Origin: Nostoc sp. TH1S01 | Lineage (GTDB): Bacteria; Cyanobacteriota; Cyanobacteriia; Cyanobacteriales; Nostocaceae | DNA: 64,000 nt | Reading direction: 5' to 3' | Assembly: GCA_018993265.1 (NCBI GenBank) | Contig: JAGKSW010000061.1 | Span: 1 to 64,000, forward strand | Part shown: one piece after another, positions 10,005 through 19,841 of the stretch | Numbering within the stretch: position 1 is the first letter of the stretch | Layout of the letters: each line of letters begins with the position of its first letter | Position numbers and translations under genes: made by a program | The notes under the pieces: generated by a model | Database searches by the model: none | Told to the model about the DNA's origin: nothing | Seen by the model: the letters and a program-made list of their open reading frames with translations, nothing else

Positions 10005-11258
10005 ATGAAACCTCTTTTAATAAATACTTCTGATATTATTGGTGGTTCATCTCGTGCGGCCTATCGGTTGCATAAGGGGTTGCAACAGATTGGTGTAAAT
10101 TCGCAGATGCTAGTGCAAGAAAAATCTAGCGACGACAGTAGTATAATAGCGCCTCCCGTTAGATTTTATCAAGGAATAGCGCGTTCTAAAATCTCCATTG
10201 ATGCCTTCCCTTTAAAGTATTATCAAAATTCAACTAGAGAGACATTTTCTCTTCAATGGTTACCAGACAGAGTTATTAATAAAGTTAATAAAATTAATCC
10301 AGATATAATTAATTTACACTGGATTTGTGGAGGTTTTTTGCAAATAGAAACGCTGTCCAAACTTAAGCGCCCTGTAGTATGGACAATGCATGATATGTGG
10401 CCATTTACTGGAGGATGTCACTACAGTGGGGAATGCGATCGCTACACTAAATATTGTGGAGCTTGTCATTATCTTGGTAGTACTCAGGAGTTGGATATTT
10501 CACGTTGGGTATGGAAACGCAAAGCTAAAGCGTGGAGAAAAGTTAATTTAACCATTGTTACACCTAGTCATTGGTTAGCTAAATGTGCACGTTCAAGTTC
10601 GCTTTTTCATAATTTACCAATAGAAGTCATTCCTAATGGAATTGACATCTCGATTTATCAACCTATTGAGCGTCAATTAGCTAGGAAATTACTCAAATTA
10701 CCACAAAATAAAAAAATAATATTATTTGGGGCTTTAAAAGCAGATTCTAACAAAAGAAAAGGATTTAATTTATTAATATCAGCTTTGCAAAAACTAAATG
10801 AAACAGTCTGGAAAGATAATTTAGAAGTTGCTATTTTTGGAGCATCAAAGCCGGGAACATTACCAAGATTTGGTTTCAAAAGTCATTATTTAGGTACATT
10901 TCAAGATGATATCTCCTTAGCTTTAGTTTATTCTATGGCTGACGTGTTTGTTCTACCTTCTGTTCAAGAGAACTTGGCAAACACTGTAATGGAATCGCTT
11001 GCATGTGGAACACCTTGTGTCGCCTTTAATATTGGTGGTACATCGGATATGATTGACCATCTGATAAATGGTTATTTAGCTCACCCTTATGAGATAGAAG
11101 ACTTAGCTCAAGGCATTTCTTGGATACTAGAAAATCAGGAAAGGTACAAAAAACTATCATATCAAGCTCTTGAAAAGGCAAAAAGTTTTACACAAGAAAT
11201 TCAAGCGCGTCGCTACTTATCGCTTTTTAAAAATCTCAAAAATTATAAAGAATCATAA
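10005..11258 (+). CDS. GT4 family glycosyltransferase
   Basis: GT-B retaining glycosyltransferase using a nucleotide sugar. The N-terminal domain has GGSSRAAYRLHKGLQ (acceptor-side glycine loop) and the cysteine-rich block WPFTGGCHYSGECDRY found in a GT4 subgroup; the C-terminal domain has VIPNGID and the E-x7-E motif in QENLANTVMESLACGTP. Length 417 residues is normal. No signal peptide or membrane helix is seen, so it acts at the inner face of the membrane. A 114-base gap separates it from the dioxygenase gene. Confidence 0.9.
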   Translation: MKPLLINTSDIIGGSSRAAYRLHKGLQQIGVNSQMLVQEKSSDDSSIIAPPVRFYQGIARSKISIDAFPLKYYQNSTRETFSLQWLPDRVINKVNKINPDIINLHWICGGFLQIETLSKLKRPVVWTMHDMWPFTGGCHYSGECDRYTKYCGACHYLGSTQELDISRWVWKRKAKAWRKVNLTIVTPSHWLAKCARSSSLFHNLPIEVIPNGIDISIYQPIERQLARKLLKLPQNKKIILFGALKADSNKRKGFNLLISALQKLNETVWKDNLEVAIFGASKPGTLPRFGFKSHYLGTFQDDISLALVYSMADVFVLPSVQENLANTVMESLACGTPCVAFNIGGTSDMIDHLINGYLAHPYEIEDLAQGISWILENQERYKKLSYQALEKAKSFTQEIQARRYLSLFKNLKNYKES

Positions 11259-11360
11259 CTCTCATAGTTAATTATTCGTGCCTGTATCTCGCTCGGTTGG
11301 TAACAGCTATTAACAATAAATTAAGCGACATCTAGAAATTCAAAAAATAACTATAACTTT

Positions 11361-12230
11361 ATGATGAAAACCTTGCATTTAGCTGTAATAATGACCTGCC
11401 ATAACCGATGTGCGAAAACCTTAGCTTGTTTGGAAGCGTTATTTAAGCAGGAAATATCATCAGATGTGGAGATTCAAGTCTACTTAGTAGATGACGGTAG
11501 CACTGATGGTACAGGAGAAGCTGTGCGTACTAACTACCCTGAAGTCATAGTTATTCAGGGAAATGGAAATTTATTTTGGAATAGAGGGATGAGACTAGCC
11601 TTCAGCGAGGCTATGAAATCTGACTATGACTACTATCTTTGGTTAAATGATGACACCTTGCTTTATCCAAAAGCTATCGATACTTTGATGGCAACTTCCC
11701 AATATCTAATCCAGCAAGGTCATACGCAAACAATTGTAGTAGGGTCTACTCAAGATCCAATAACTGGTTTATTGAGCTATGGAGGTGTGATTAATAGTTC
11801 CTGGTGGCATCCTCTTAAGTTTCATAAAGTAGAACCAGGTGAAGAGGTAAAACCCTGTCTAACAGTAAATGGCAATTGCGTCCTTATATGCCGAAAAGTA
11901 GTGCAAGTAGTAGGCAATCTCGATTCATCATTCATTCATAGCACTGGAGATTTTGATTACGGACTCAGAAATCATCACCAAGGTGGTTCATCTTGGATTG
12001 CACCTGGATATATAGGCACTTGCAAGTTGAATGACCTAGCAAATCGTCATTTAGTCTGGGATGAACCAAGTTTAAACTTGCGCCAGCGATGGCAGAAGAT
12101 AAATCACCCCTTATGTTTACCCATTTCTGAGTGGAGAGTATATGCTGGTAGACATGGAGGGTTATTCTGGCCAATATATTGGCTATTTCCATATATAAGG
12201 TTGATAGTAAAATCAGTTTTGATATTCTGA
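11361..12230 (+). CDS. GT2 family glycosyltransferase (rhamnosyltransferase-like)
   Basis: GT-A inverting transferase. The N-terminal strand is HLAVIMTCHNR, followed by VYLVDDGSTDGTGEAV (nucleotide-binding DDGS) and WLNDDT, the metal-binding acidic motif near residue 97. GNGNLFWNRGMRLAF is the typical GT2 block between them. The C-terminal end (FWPIYWLFPYIRLIVKSV) is amphipathic/hydrophobic and could hold the protein at the membrane. The short leader starts with tandem ATGs at 11361 and 11364. The sugar transferred cannot be read from the sequence. Confidence 0.88.
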   Translation: MMKTLHLAVIMTCHNRCAKTLACLEALFKQEISSDVEIQVYLVDDGSTDGTGEAVRTNYPEVIVIQGNGNLFWNRGMRLAFSEAMKSDYDYYLWLNDDTLLYPKAIDTLMATSQYLIQQGHTQTIVVGSTQDPITGLLSYGGVINSSWWHPLKFHKVEPGEEVKPCLTVNGNCVLICRKVVQVVGNLDSSFIHSTGDFDYGLRNHHQGGSSWIAPGYIGTCKLNDLANRHLVWDEPSLNLRQRWQKINHPLCLPISEWRVYAGRHGGLFWPIYWLFPYIRLIVKSVLIF

Positions 12231-12428
12231 ATACTTTTTAAAACCTACTGCATTCTCCGTGCTTAGGTTGCTATAGAGAAACCATTTGATATCTTTTTTT
12301 GAAATATAACAGCTTCAGGAAAGCAGTTTTAAACTCACCCTCGTAAATTGGCAAAGGTATTGTTCTAGACAACCGATTTTTCTCAAATTACTTGAATAAA
12401 ATAATTTTAGTTTGGGGTATTCTTGGAC

Positions 12429-13412
12429 ATGAAACAATTATTCATAGCATGGGTTCCTTTTCAACGCCGTCCACTATCAATGCAATCTTATTTTGGATAC
12501 GAGATTGAATTTCTATCATTTGCATTTAACACTCGTCTACTCAGACCATTAGAGTATCTCTTGAAAGCTTGGAAAACACTAAATTTATTTATCCGCCAGC
12601 AGCCTCATGTTATATGGGTACAACTTCCTCCAACGCCTTTACTTCATTTGGCTCATCTCTATAAAGTATTCTTAAACCAAAAAGTTATAATTATTGCAGA
12701 CTGCCATAATCCTACTTTCCTTTCACCTTGGATAAACTTTCCGGGAACAGTTTCTCTTCTCAATCGCTGTGACCTAGTACTGATACACAATCATGCTGTC
12801 AAAGAGCCAGCTTTTATAAATGGTGTCAAGAATCAAGTTTTATATGTTTTAGAAACTCTACCTGCATCAACTGAAGATAGTAAAATAAGTAATCAGAAAT
12901 TATTTTCATACCCGTGGATTTTATGTCCATGTTCCTTCGATCAAGATGAATCTATTGAAGCTATTTTGGATGCAGCTCGTTTAGCTCCCGAAATTACTTT
13001 TGTATTGACAGGAAAAGTGTCTCGCGCAAAAGGTATTCATGACTTAAGTAATGTTCCACCTAATATTAATTTAGTTGGATTTCTACCAACTGCTGAATTT
13101 AATCATTTACTGTACAGCACAGATATTGTTCTGGCTTTAACAAAGCTAGAGGGTATACAGCTTAGTGTTGCTAATGAGGCTGTAGGGTTTGGTAAACCTA
13201 TGGTTCTTGCTAATACGAAAATTTTGAAAGAATTGTTTTATAAAGGAGCTATTTACGTAAATGCGCTTGACCCATACTCAATAGCACAAGGTTGTAGGGA
13301 AGCTTTTTTGAAAAAAAATGAATTAACTAATGAGGTTCAGGAATTGGCTTTGGAACGCAAACAAAAATGGCTTGCTCAAGCTTCACAGATAGACAAAGCT
13401 TTATTAGTATAA
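12429..13412 (+). CDS. Glycosyltransferase, GT-B fold (GT4-like)
   Basis: Shows the two-domain layout of a GT-B enzyme: an N-terminal half with HVIWVQLPPTPLLHLAHLY and IIIADCHNP, and a C-terminal half with ITFVLTGKVSRAK, NINLVGFLPTAEFNHLLYSTDIVLALTKLEGIQLSVANEAVGFGKPMVL. The last block has the acidic pair (E-G... NEA) of GT4/GT1 proteins. At 327 residues it is shorter than GT4 enzymes usually are (about 360-420). ATG 12429 is preferred to the in-frame TTG at 12423. It lies between the GT2 gene and the dehydrogenase gene on the same strand. Confidence 0.78.
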   Translation: MKQLFIAWVPFQRRPLSMQSYFGYEIEFLSFAFNTRLLRPLEYLLKAWKTLNLFIRQQPHVIWVQLPPTPLLHLAHLYKVFLNQKVIIIADCHNPTFLSPWINFPGTVSLLNRCDLVLIHNHAVKEPAFINGVKNQVLYVLETLPASTEDSKISNQKLFSYPWILCPCSFDQDESIEAILDAARLAPEITFVLTGKVSRAKGIHDLSNVPPNINLVGFLPTAEFNHLLYSTDIVLALTKLEGIQLSVANEAVGFGKPMVLANTKILKELFYKGAIYVNALDPYSIAQGCREAFLKKNELTNEVQELALERKQKWLAQASQIDKALLV

Positions 13413-13500
13413 ACTTCCCACTCTGCAAATGTAGTAAATAGTCCATAAGTCATTAAGTAATCAATCTGGATTTTAAAGTTATTTTAGGTTTGGTTTTCCT

Positions 13501-14775
13501 ATGAAAATTAGCGTTTTTGGACTTGGATATGTTGGTGCTGTGACTGCTGCATGTTTGGCGAAAGACGGACACCAAGTGATTGGAGTCGATGTCAATGCAG
13601 AAAAGGTGGCTTTGATTGCTAGTGGAGAATCACCCATTGTGGAGCCTAATCTAGGCGATTTACTAGCTGAAGGCGTAGCCACAGGTCTGATTCGAGCCAC
13701 CACAGACGTTGAAGAAGCAGTAATAGCCTCAGATATTTCCTTAATTAGTGTTGGTACACCTCCAACAGACAAAGGAGAGCCTGACCTTAATTACGTTTGG
13801 GGGGTGTGCAAAGATATTGGTGCAGCAGTAAAAAGTAAAGCAGAAACGCATGTAGTGGTATTACGCAGTACTGTCCCTCCTGGAACCTTGGATAAGTGTC
13901 AACATCTACTAGAAAATTTATTTGATCATAACTTGATACACTTAGCCTTTAACCCAGAGTTTTTACGAGAGAGTTCAGCTGTCCGAGATTACTTTCAACC
14001 TCCTTATACAATCATCGGCACTGAATCTCCAGTGGCAGAAAATGCAGTCCGGCAGATTTACGAAAAAATAGACGCACCAGTTCTGGTAGTTAAGCCTACT
14101 GTGGCGGAAATGGTTAAATATGTAGCCAACACTTGGCATGCTGCCAAGGTCAGTTTTGCCAACGAAATTGGACGCATTTCCCAAGCTTTTGGTGTAAATG
14201 GACGAGAAGTCATGAACATAATCGTACAAGATACGAAGTTAAATATCTCTCCTGTATATATGCGTCCTGGCTTTGCTTATGGAGGTTCCTGCTTACCCAA
14301 GGATGTGAGTGCTTTGCTGTACTATGCACGAATGATGGATGTACCTGTTCCCCTACTAAATACCCTTCCTACAACTAACAGTTTACAGATTGATTTGGCA
14401 GTTCAGCAGGTATTGCGGCTTGGAGTAAGAAAAATTGCTGTCTTGGGTTTAGCTTTTAAATCAGGTACTGATGACTTAAGGGAAAGTCCGGCAGTCATAC
14501 TAGTTAAACGTTTACTGGGAGAGGGGTGTGAAGTGAGAATATACGATAAAGCAGTCTATGAGGCTCGGTTGATGGGTACAAATCTCGCTTACATCCAGAA
14601 TAATCTACCTCATTTTGAAGCTTTGCTGGTTTCAGAACCTCAGTATGCTCTGCAAAAATTTGCAGAACTGGTAGTAGTTACCCATGCCACAGCAGAGTTT
14701 AGTCAAATACTATTGAAACTCCCCAAAGAAATCCAAATTATGGATTTGGCAGGTGTATTAACTCAAGAACAATAA
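13501..14775 (+). CDS. UDP-glucose/GDP-mannose dehydrogenase family, AlgD-like
   Basis: NAD-dependent four-electron oxidation of a nucleotide sugar to its uronic acid. The N-terminal Rossmann motif is GLGYVGAVTAACLA; the catalytic cysteine is C264 in YGGSCLPKD; the C-terminal domain has AFKSGTDDLRESPAV. The details VEPNL, NPEFLRESSAV and TWHAAKVSFANEIG resemble GDP-mannose 6-dehydrogenase (AlgD) more than UDP-glucose dehydrogenase, so GDP-mannuronate is the best guess, but UDP-glucuronate is possible. It would supply the acidic sugar of the polymer. 424 residues is normal. The base composition is less AT-rich than that of the neighbouring transferases. Confidence 0.88.
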   Translation: MKISVFGLGYVGAVTAACLAKDGHQVIGVDVNAEKVALIASGESPIVEPNLGDLLAEGVATGLIRATTDVEEAVIASDISLISVGTPPTDKGEPDLNYVWGVCKDIGAAVKSKAETHVVVLRSTVPPGTLDKCQHLLENLFDHNLIHLAFNPEFLRESSAVRDYFQPPYTIIGTESPVAENAVRQIYEKIDAPVLVVKPTVAEMVKYVANTWHAAKVSFANEIGRISQAFGVNGREVMNIIVQDTKLNISPVYMRPGFAYGGSCLPKDVSALLYYARMMDVPVPLLNTLPTTNSLQIDLAVQQVLRLGVRKIAVLGLAFKSGTDDLRESPAVILVKRLLGEGCEVRIYDKAVYEARLMGTNLAYIQNNLPHFEALLVSEPQYALQKFAELVVVTHATAEFSQILLKLPKEIQIMDLAGVLTQEQ

Positions 14776-14924
14776 ATAGTAATTTAAACAAACAAATACT
14801 ACCACGAGATAACATCACTCGTGGAAAAAAGAATCTTCTAAGAGTAGAGACAGTCCTAATATGAGTGCTGAACTCTCATTAGCTATGCTTGGTTTTTGTA
14901 AATTTTTTCTGGAGTAAGTAAAAT

Positions 14925-15992
14925 ATGTCTGTAGTTATCATTACAGGTTCAGCAGGTTTAATTGGTTCTGAAGCAGTTCGATTCTTTTCCAAGTTGGCTA
15001 TGCAGATTGTTGGCATCGACAACAATCTGCGTAAATTCTTCTTTGGAGAAGAAGCGTCAACAGAATGGAATCTTCAACGATTACAGTCAGAAATTACAAA
15101 TTACGAACATTTTGACATAGACATTCGAGATTATGCAAAGATAGAAGCAATTTTCAAGCGATTTGGTAAAGATATATCATTAATTATTCATACAGCCGCT
15201 CAACCTTCTCACGACTGGGCTGCTAGAGATCCTTTCTCCGATTTTTCTGTTAATGCCAATGGAACACTCAATTTATTACAGGCTACCCGTAAATATTGTT
15301 CAGAAGCTGCATTCATTTTTACATCTACAAACAAAGTTTATGGAGATTTGCCTAATTACCTACCCTTAATTGAACAAGAGAAAAGATGGGAAATTGATAT
15401 ATCTCATAAATACTACGGCGGCATTTCTGAAGATATGAGTATAGATCAATGTAAGCATTCATTATTTGGAGCGTCTAAAGTTGCTGCGGATGTTCTCGTA
15501 CAAGAATATGGTCGCTACTTTGAAATGAAAACTGTATCTTTTCGAGGTGGATGTCTCACTGGACCAAATCATTCAGGAACTCAACTGCACGGATTTTTGG
15601 CTTATCTGATGAAATGTGCAGTTACTGGAAAGCAATATACAATTTTTGGTTACAAAGGTAAGCAAGTACGTGATAATATTCACTCGTCTGATCTAATATC
15701 TGCATTCTATGAATTTTATAAAAATCCTAGTGTAGCTGCGGTTTATAACATTGGAGGTGGTCGGGACAGCAATTGTTCAATGCTAGAGGCTATAGATATT
15801 TGTCAAGAGATTACGGGTAAGGAGATGAACTACTACTATACGGACAGTAATCGTATTGGTGATCATATTTGGTACATAAGCGATCTCTCAAAATTTAAAG
15901 CACATTATCCAGACTGGTCAATTAAATATGATGTAGCGCAAATTTTGCGTGAGATTTATGAATATAACCTTGAAAGGTGGATCAATGATTAA
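14925..15992 (+). CDS. NAD-dependent epimerase, CDP-paratose 2-epimerase-like
   Basis: Extended SDR sugar-nucleotide enzyme. NAD is bound by G8-S-A-G11-L-I-G14; [12 protein letters not shown] and [23 protein letters not shown] are features of the RfbE-like subgroup. The position of the catalytic tyrosine in the YxxxK motif is phenylalanine: F181-G-A-S-K185. From memory this FGASK form is common in this subgroup, so it may be a family trait rather than damage. A GGAG Shine-Dalgarno precedes the ATG. Its stop overlaps the start of the next gene. No other 3,6-dideoxyhexose genes are in the window, so the true substrate is open. Confidence 0.8.
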   Translation: MSVVIITGSAGLIGSEAVRFFSKLAMQIVGIDNNLRKFFFGEEASTEWNLQRLQSEITNYEHFDIDIRDYAKIEAIFKRFGKDISLIIHTAAQPSHDWAARDPFSDFSVNANGTLNLLQATRKYCSEAAFIFTSTNKVYGDLPNYLPLIEQEKRWEIDISHKYYGGISEDMSIDQCKHSLFGASKVAADVLVQEYGRYFEMKTVSFRGGCLTGPNHSGTQLHGFLAYLMKCAVTGKQYTIFGYKGKQVRDNIHSSDLISAFYEFYKNPSVAAVYNIGGGRDSNCSMLEAIDICQEITGKEMNYYYTDSNRIGDHIWYISDLSKFKAHYPDWSIKYDVAQILREIYEYNLERWIND

Positions 15993-16791
15993 CGAGGGCA
16001 AATTTTCTATATTAGGTGTGAATGTACACGCTGTAGACTATGAGTTTGCAGTTACAAAAATTGTCTCAGCTGCTGAAAAAAATCAACCTTATTCTGTGAG
16101 TGCTTTAGCTGTACACGGAGTAATGACGGGTTTTTTAGAGCCATTACATGCGAAACGTTTGAATGGAATAGATATGATTGTTCCAGATGGACAACCTGTT
16201 CGTTGGGCTTTGTGGTGGTTACATAAAAAGAGACTACCTGATCGTGTCTATGGACCGAATCTTACATTACGTGTTGCTAAAGCTTTTGCTGAAAGTGGAT
16301 TAAGTGTTTATCTATACGGTAGTAAGCAGGAAACTCTGACCAGATTTGCACAAAATCTGAAGCAATTATTTCCTACTCTCAATATTGTTGGTATGGAACC
16401 GTCAAAATTTCGCAGGCTAACTGAGGATGAACGTCTAGAATTAGTCAATCGAATTAAAGCTTCTGGTTCAAACGCTGTTATTTTGGGTTTGGGTTGTCCT
16501 AGGCAAGAAGTCTGGGCGTATGAATACCGCAATCTTTTAAACATTCCAATTTTAGCAGTTGGTGCTGCTTTTGATTTTCATGCAGGTACTGTACCGCAAG
16601 CGCCGCAAGTTATGCAAAATTTGGGTTTAGAGTGGTTGTATCGATTGATTCAAGAACCTAAACGTTTATGGCAGCGGTATATTTTACTAAATCCTCTATA
16701 TGTATGGAATATATTTTTACAGTATGTAGGCTTGAGAAAGTTTACTCCAGACGAACCAGATGGTAGTGAAAAAATAGAATCATACGGATAA
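15985..16791 (+). CDS. WecG/TagA/CpsF family glycosyltransferase
   Basis: This family transfers N-acetylmannosaminuronic acid, N-acetylmannosamine or related sugars to a lipid-linked acceptor. Family blocks visible: [12 protein letters not shown] at the N-terminus, [15 protein letters not shown] with the conserved catalytic-region Asp, [51 protein letters not shown] and [17 protein letters not shown] chose ATG 15985, which overlaps the preceding stop codon (ATGATTAA) and so couples the two genes; the frame is open from 15949. The resulting 268 residues matches the family. A uronic-acid donor would fit the AlgD-like gene upstream. Confidence 0.92.
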   Translation: MINEGKFSILGVNVHAVDYEFAVTKIVSAAEKNQPYSVSALAVHGVMTGFLEPLHAKRLNGIDMIVPDGQPVRWALWWLHKKRLPDRVYGPNLTLRVAKAFAESGLSVYLYGSKQETLTRFAQNLKQLFPTLNIVGMEPSKFRRLTEDERLELVNRIKASGSNAVILGLGCPRQEVWAYEYRNLLNIPILAVGAAFDFHAGTVPQAPQVMQNLGLEWLYRLIQEPKRLWQRYILLNPLYVWNIFLQYVGLRKFTPDEPDGSEKIESYG

Positions 16792-17050
16792 AAATATTGT
16801 AAGGATTCATCTACTGATATTTTTTCAGAAATCAAATCGGATTCCTATATATGTTTTGAATGTCAATACCGTTTCCAAAATAAGAGCATGAAGAGGTAGG
16901 GCGTTTCGTAGTAGAGTTATTGTCTCTCACAACGACAACTCAAAAACCACTTCTCGCCCATACCCGATATCTTATGACTCCTGCAATGCCTGCTGCCGCA
17001 AATAAACGCAACAACGATGCGGCAATTGAACCAAATTATCCTAGCTTTGA

Positions 17051-17260
17051 TATCTAACATTTTTGCTGTCTCATTCACCTGAATTACAACCAGCAGAAAG
17101 ACTGTGGACTGTAATTGATGAACAAATTGCTAATCAATCTTTTGAGACACTCGATGATTTGGAGAATGTTTTATCTCATCGCTGTCAATCTTTACTCCAG
17201 CAGCAAGATTTAATTCGCGGTCTAACTGGTTTTTATTGGTTGATTAAAATTGGGTTTTAA
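17051..17260 (+). pseudogene. IS630-type transposase remnant (C-terminal end)
   Basis: The frame reads FLLSHSPELQPAERLW followed by IDEQIANQSFETLDDLE, closely matching the C-terminal block of IS630-family DDE transposases, including the final catalytic Glu in PAER. A TGA at 17048-17050 closes the frame upstream, and no N-terminal two thirds is found, so only about 65 codons survive. I could not identify terminal inverted repeats. It sits between the WecG and Wzy-like genes and marks past transposition into the polysaccharide island. The flanking 16792-17050 and 17261-17430 hold nothing else I recognise. Confidence 0.75.
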
Positions 17261-17444
17261 TCGTAACTACTTACCTGGATATGATATGAATCCATATATT
17301 TATAATTTGACTACCCTCTGTCTTCTTAGACTACCTTATCTTCCCTTTGTTCACAACCTATTTAGGATTGCTGTATGTACTTTATTTTAGTTAAGAAATT
17401 ATTATCTGTTATGTTACCTCTTTATTAAAGGAGTAAATAGTAAC

Positions 17445-18698
17445 TTGAACAACCAAAATTTAGTTATTCCCAAAAAAGTTGAATTGGTTTTAGTTGTATG
17501 CCTTCTTGTATTAATAGAGGTTAGTAAATTACCACGTTTTGGACAACAGATTATTAGTTTATTTTATTATGTAATTCCCTTTATTGTAATGATTAATCGT
17601 TGGAATAGATTTACATATGTTATCTTCCAAGATATATTTTTACTGTTATTGACTTTACTAGCTATTACTTCTGTCTTATGGTCTGAAAATCCAAGTTGGA
17701 CTCTACAAGCATCACTATTCTTAGTGCGCTGTACTATTTTTGGAGTATATTTAGGCATGACATATACACCAAAAGAATTACTAGGTCTATTATCTTTGGT
17801 ATTTTTTTTACTCATTGTTATTTCTCTATTTGTTGGCTTGTTATTCCCAAGTTATAACTTGCAGTTGTTCTATGATGGAAGTTTGGCATGGAGCGGTGTT
17901 TTTGGACACAAGCAGAGCTTTGGACCTTACATGGGCTTGGCGGCATTAACTTATTTAATAAATTGCTTTGATCAGCGTATCAATAGATTGTTTGCTTTAT
18001 GTGTACTTTCAATGGCGTTGGTATTAATAATACTTTCAAAAAGTGCAACGAGTTTAATCATTTTTTGTGTAGCTTTAAACCTCATGCTCTTGTACAAAGT
18101 TATTAAACAAAAAAGTTTCAGAGGAATTTTGCTAATAATTATATTATCTATATATGCTTCATTATTTTTTAATGTAGTATCAAACTTAGAAATAATAGTA
18201 GAGCTTTTAAACAAAGATATTGAATTTAACGGACGTACTCCAATTTGGACATTAGCCATTGAATCTGCCTTAAAGCGTCCTTGGCTAGGATACGGGTATC
18301 AGGGGTTTTGGTCATCAGAAGTTTCTGCCCAAGAAGTTAGTGCTTATACGTGGATAAGTAGGACTGAAAGTTATTTGAATGGAGAAAATGGCTTTCATGC
18401 TCATAATGGTTATATCGACTTATTTTTAGATTTAGGTGTATTAGGGTTAAGTTTGTTTGTAATTAATATATTTAATTTATTAAAGCGTATTATATACTTG
18501 AGCTTTATTAATAGAAGAATAGAAAACTTTTGGTATTTTCAATTTGTTGTGTTTTTTTTAGTTAATATATTGGCTAATGGAAGGGGCATATTATGGTACC
18601 GAACAGATTGGGTTATTTACATAGCAATATGCTTTTCATCTGCTCTTGAATACCGCAAAATCCAAAAGGATAAACATTATAAAAAATTAAGTTTTTAA
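17445..18698 (+). CDS. O-antigen ligase/Wzy-like polysaccharide polymerase
   Basis: Multipass membrane protein with about ten hydrophobic segments. The large periplasmic loop carries the Wzy_C/ligase hallmark: GRTPIWTLAIESALKRPWLGYGYQGFW, then the conserved histidine segment GFHAHNGYIDLFLDLGVLGL. It is predicted to polymerise repeat units on the outer face of the inner membrane; with no other LPS ligase-like gene here, a polymerase is more likely than a ligase. The start is TTG 17445, supported by an AAAGGAG Shine-Dalgarno about ten bases before it. 417 residues is typical. Confidence 0.87.
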   Translation: MNNQNLVIPKKVELVLVVCLLVLIEVSKLPRFGQQIISLFYYVIPFIVMINRWNRFTYVIFQDIFLLLLTLLAITSVLWSENPSWTLQASLFLVRCTIFGVYLGMTYTPKELLGLLSLVFFLLIVISLFVGLLFPSYNLQLFYDGSLAWSGVFGHKQSFGPYMGLAALTYLINCFDQRINRLFALCVLSMALVLIILSKSATSLIIFCVALNLMLLYKVIKQKSFRGILLIIILSIYASLFFNVVSNLEIIVELLNKDIEFNGRTPIWTLAIESALKRPWLGYGYQGFWSSEVSAQEVSAYTWISRTESYLNGENGFHAHNGYIDLFLDLGVLGLSLFVINIFNLLKRIIYLSFINRRIENFWYFQFVVFFLVNILANGRGILWYRTDWVIYIAICFSSALEYRKIQKDKHYKKLSF

Positions 18699-18773
18699 AG
18701 AAATTAAATGCGTGTAACCGCAGAATATTCAAGAATACTTCAAGCTCGATATCTAACTAGTTTTTTTTAAGCA

Positions 18774-19712
18774 ATGATAAAGACTTCGGTAGCATTTTTA
18801 ATCTTTAACCGGCCTGATAAAACTGAAAAAGTATTTGAAGCAATTCGGCAAGCCAAACCACCTAAACTTTTAGTAGTTGCAGACGGCCCACGTACTGACC
18901 GTCCAGGTGAAGCTGAAAAATGTGCTGCAACACGTGCAGTAATCGACCGTGTAGATTGGGAATGTGAGGTTTTAACTAATTACTCAGATGTTAATTTAGG
19001 ATGTAAGCTAAGGGTTTCTAGTGGCTTAGATTGGGTTTTTCAGCAAGTAGAGGAAGCAATTATCCTAGAAGATGACTGTTTACCTCATTCAAGCTTTTTT
19101 AATTATTGTGAGGAGTTATTAGAAAAGTATAGAAATGACGAGCGTATTATGATGATTACCGGAACTAATGTATTAGGTACATGGAAAGCCGATAGGCACA
19201 GTTATCATTTTAGTTATTATGGGAGTATTTGGGGATGGGCTTCTTGGAGGAGAGTTTGGCAATATTATGATGTTAATATGAAATTGTGGGCAGAGTCTGA
19301 AATTCAAGATAGAATCAGAGATTTAATTTGTGATGAAAAACAATATGCTGTACGTAAAAAGCAGTTTGATGCTACATATAAAGGCGAGATAGATACCTGG
19401 GATTTTCAGTGGTTTTTTGCTCGTTTGTTACAGTCAGGGTTAACCATAAATCCTTCAGTAAACCTAATTTCTAATATTGGTTTCACTGAAGAAGCAACAC
19501 ACACTAAAGCATTTGTTGATGGAATATCTAATCTTGATGTAATTGCAATGAATTTTCCCTTAAGACATCCTTATGTAGTCTGTGTGGATAGAGAGTACAG
19601 TCAAAAACACCATCAAAAATTTACTAAACATCAGAAAGCCCTTCGGCGAATTTGGAAAAAAATAAAAAATATCCTCTTCCGTGAAAATGCATTACCGAGT
19701 TTCAAGAAATAA
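18774..19712 (+). CDS. GT2-like glycosyltransferase (copy 2)
   Basis: Close paralogue of the gene at 4628, with the same N-terminal nucleotide-binding strand (VAFLIFNRPDKTEKVF) and the acidic motif E99-D100-D101 in LEDDC. Similarity is highest in the first 130 residues and falls towards the acceptor-binding C-terminal half (IMMITGTNVLG against IMSIGGLSIP), so the two enzymes probably use the same donor but different acceptors. The C-terminus is basic and could bind the membrane. A pyruvyl-transferase-family gene follows, as for copy 1. Confidence 0.8.
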   Translation: MIKTSVAFLIFNRPDKTEKVFEAIRQAKPPKLLVVADGPRTDRPGEAEKCAATRAVIDRVDWECEVLTNYSDVNLGCKLRVSSGLDWVFQQVEEAIILEDDCLPHSSFFNYCEELLEKYRNDERIMMITGTNVLGTWKADRHSYHFSYYGSIWGWASWRRVWQYYDVNMKLWAESEIQDRIRDLICDEKQYAVRKKQFDATYKGEIDTWDFQWFFARLLQSGLTINPSVNLISNIGFTEEATHTKAFVDGISNLDVIAMNFPLRHPYVVCVDREYSQKHHQKFTKHQKALRRIWKKIKNILFRENALPSFKK

Positions 19713-19841
19713 GCTACTTAATCTTCTGGATTGAGCATCTCAGCTTCGCTAATATAAAGATGTACAATATGCCTACACCACAAATCAGTAGTAGATCAAA
19801 AGTTTTGATAAAAAGAGAAAAAATAAAAGGCACAAAATATT

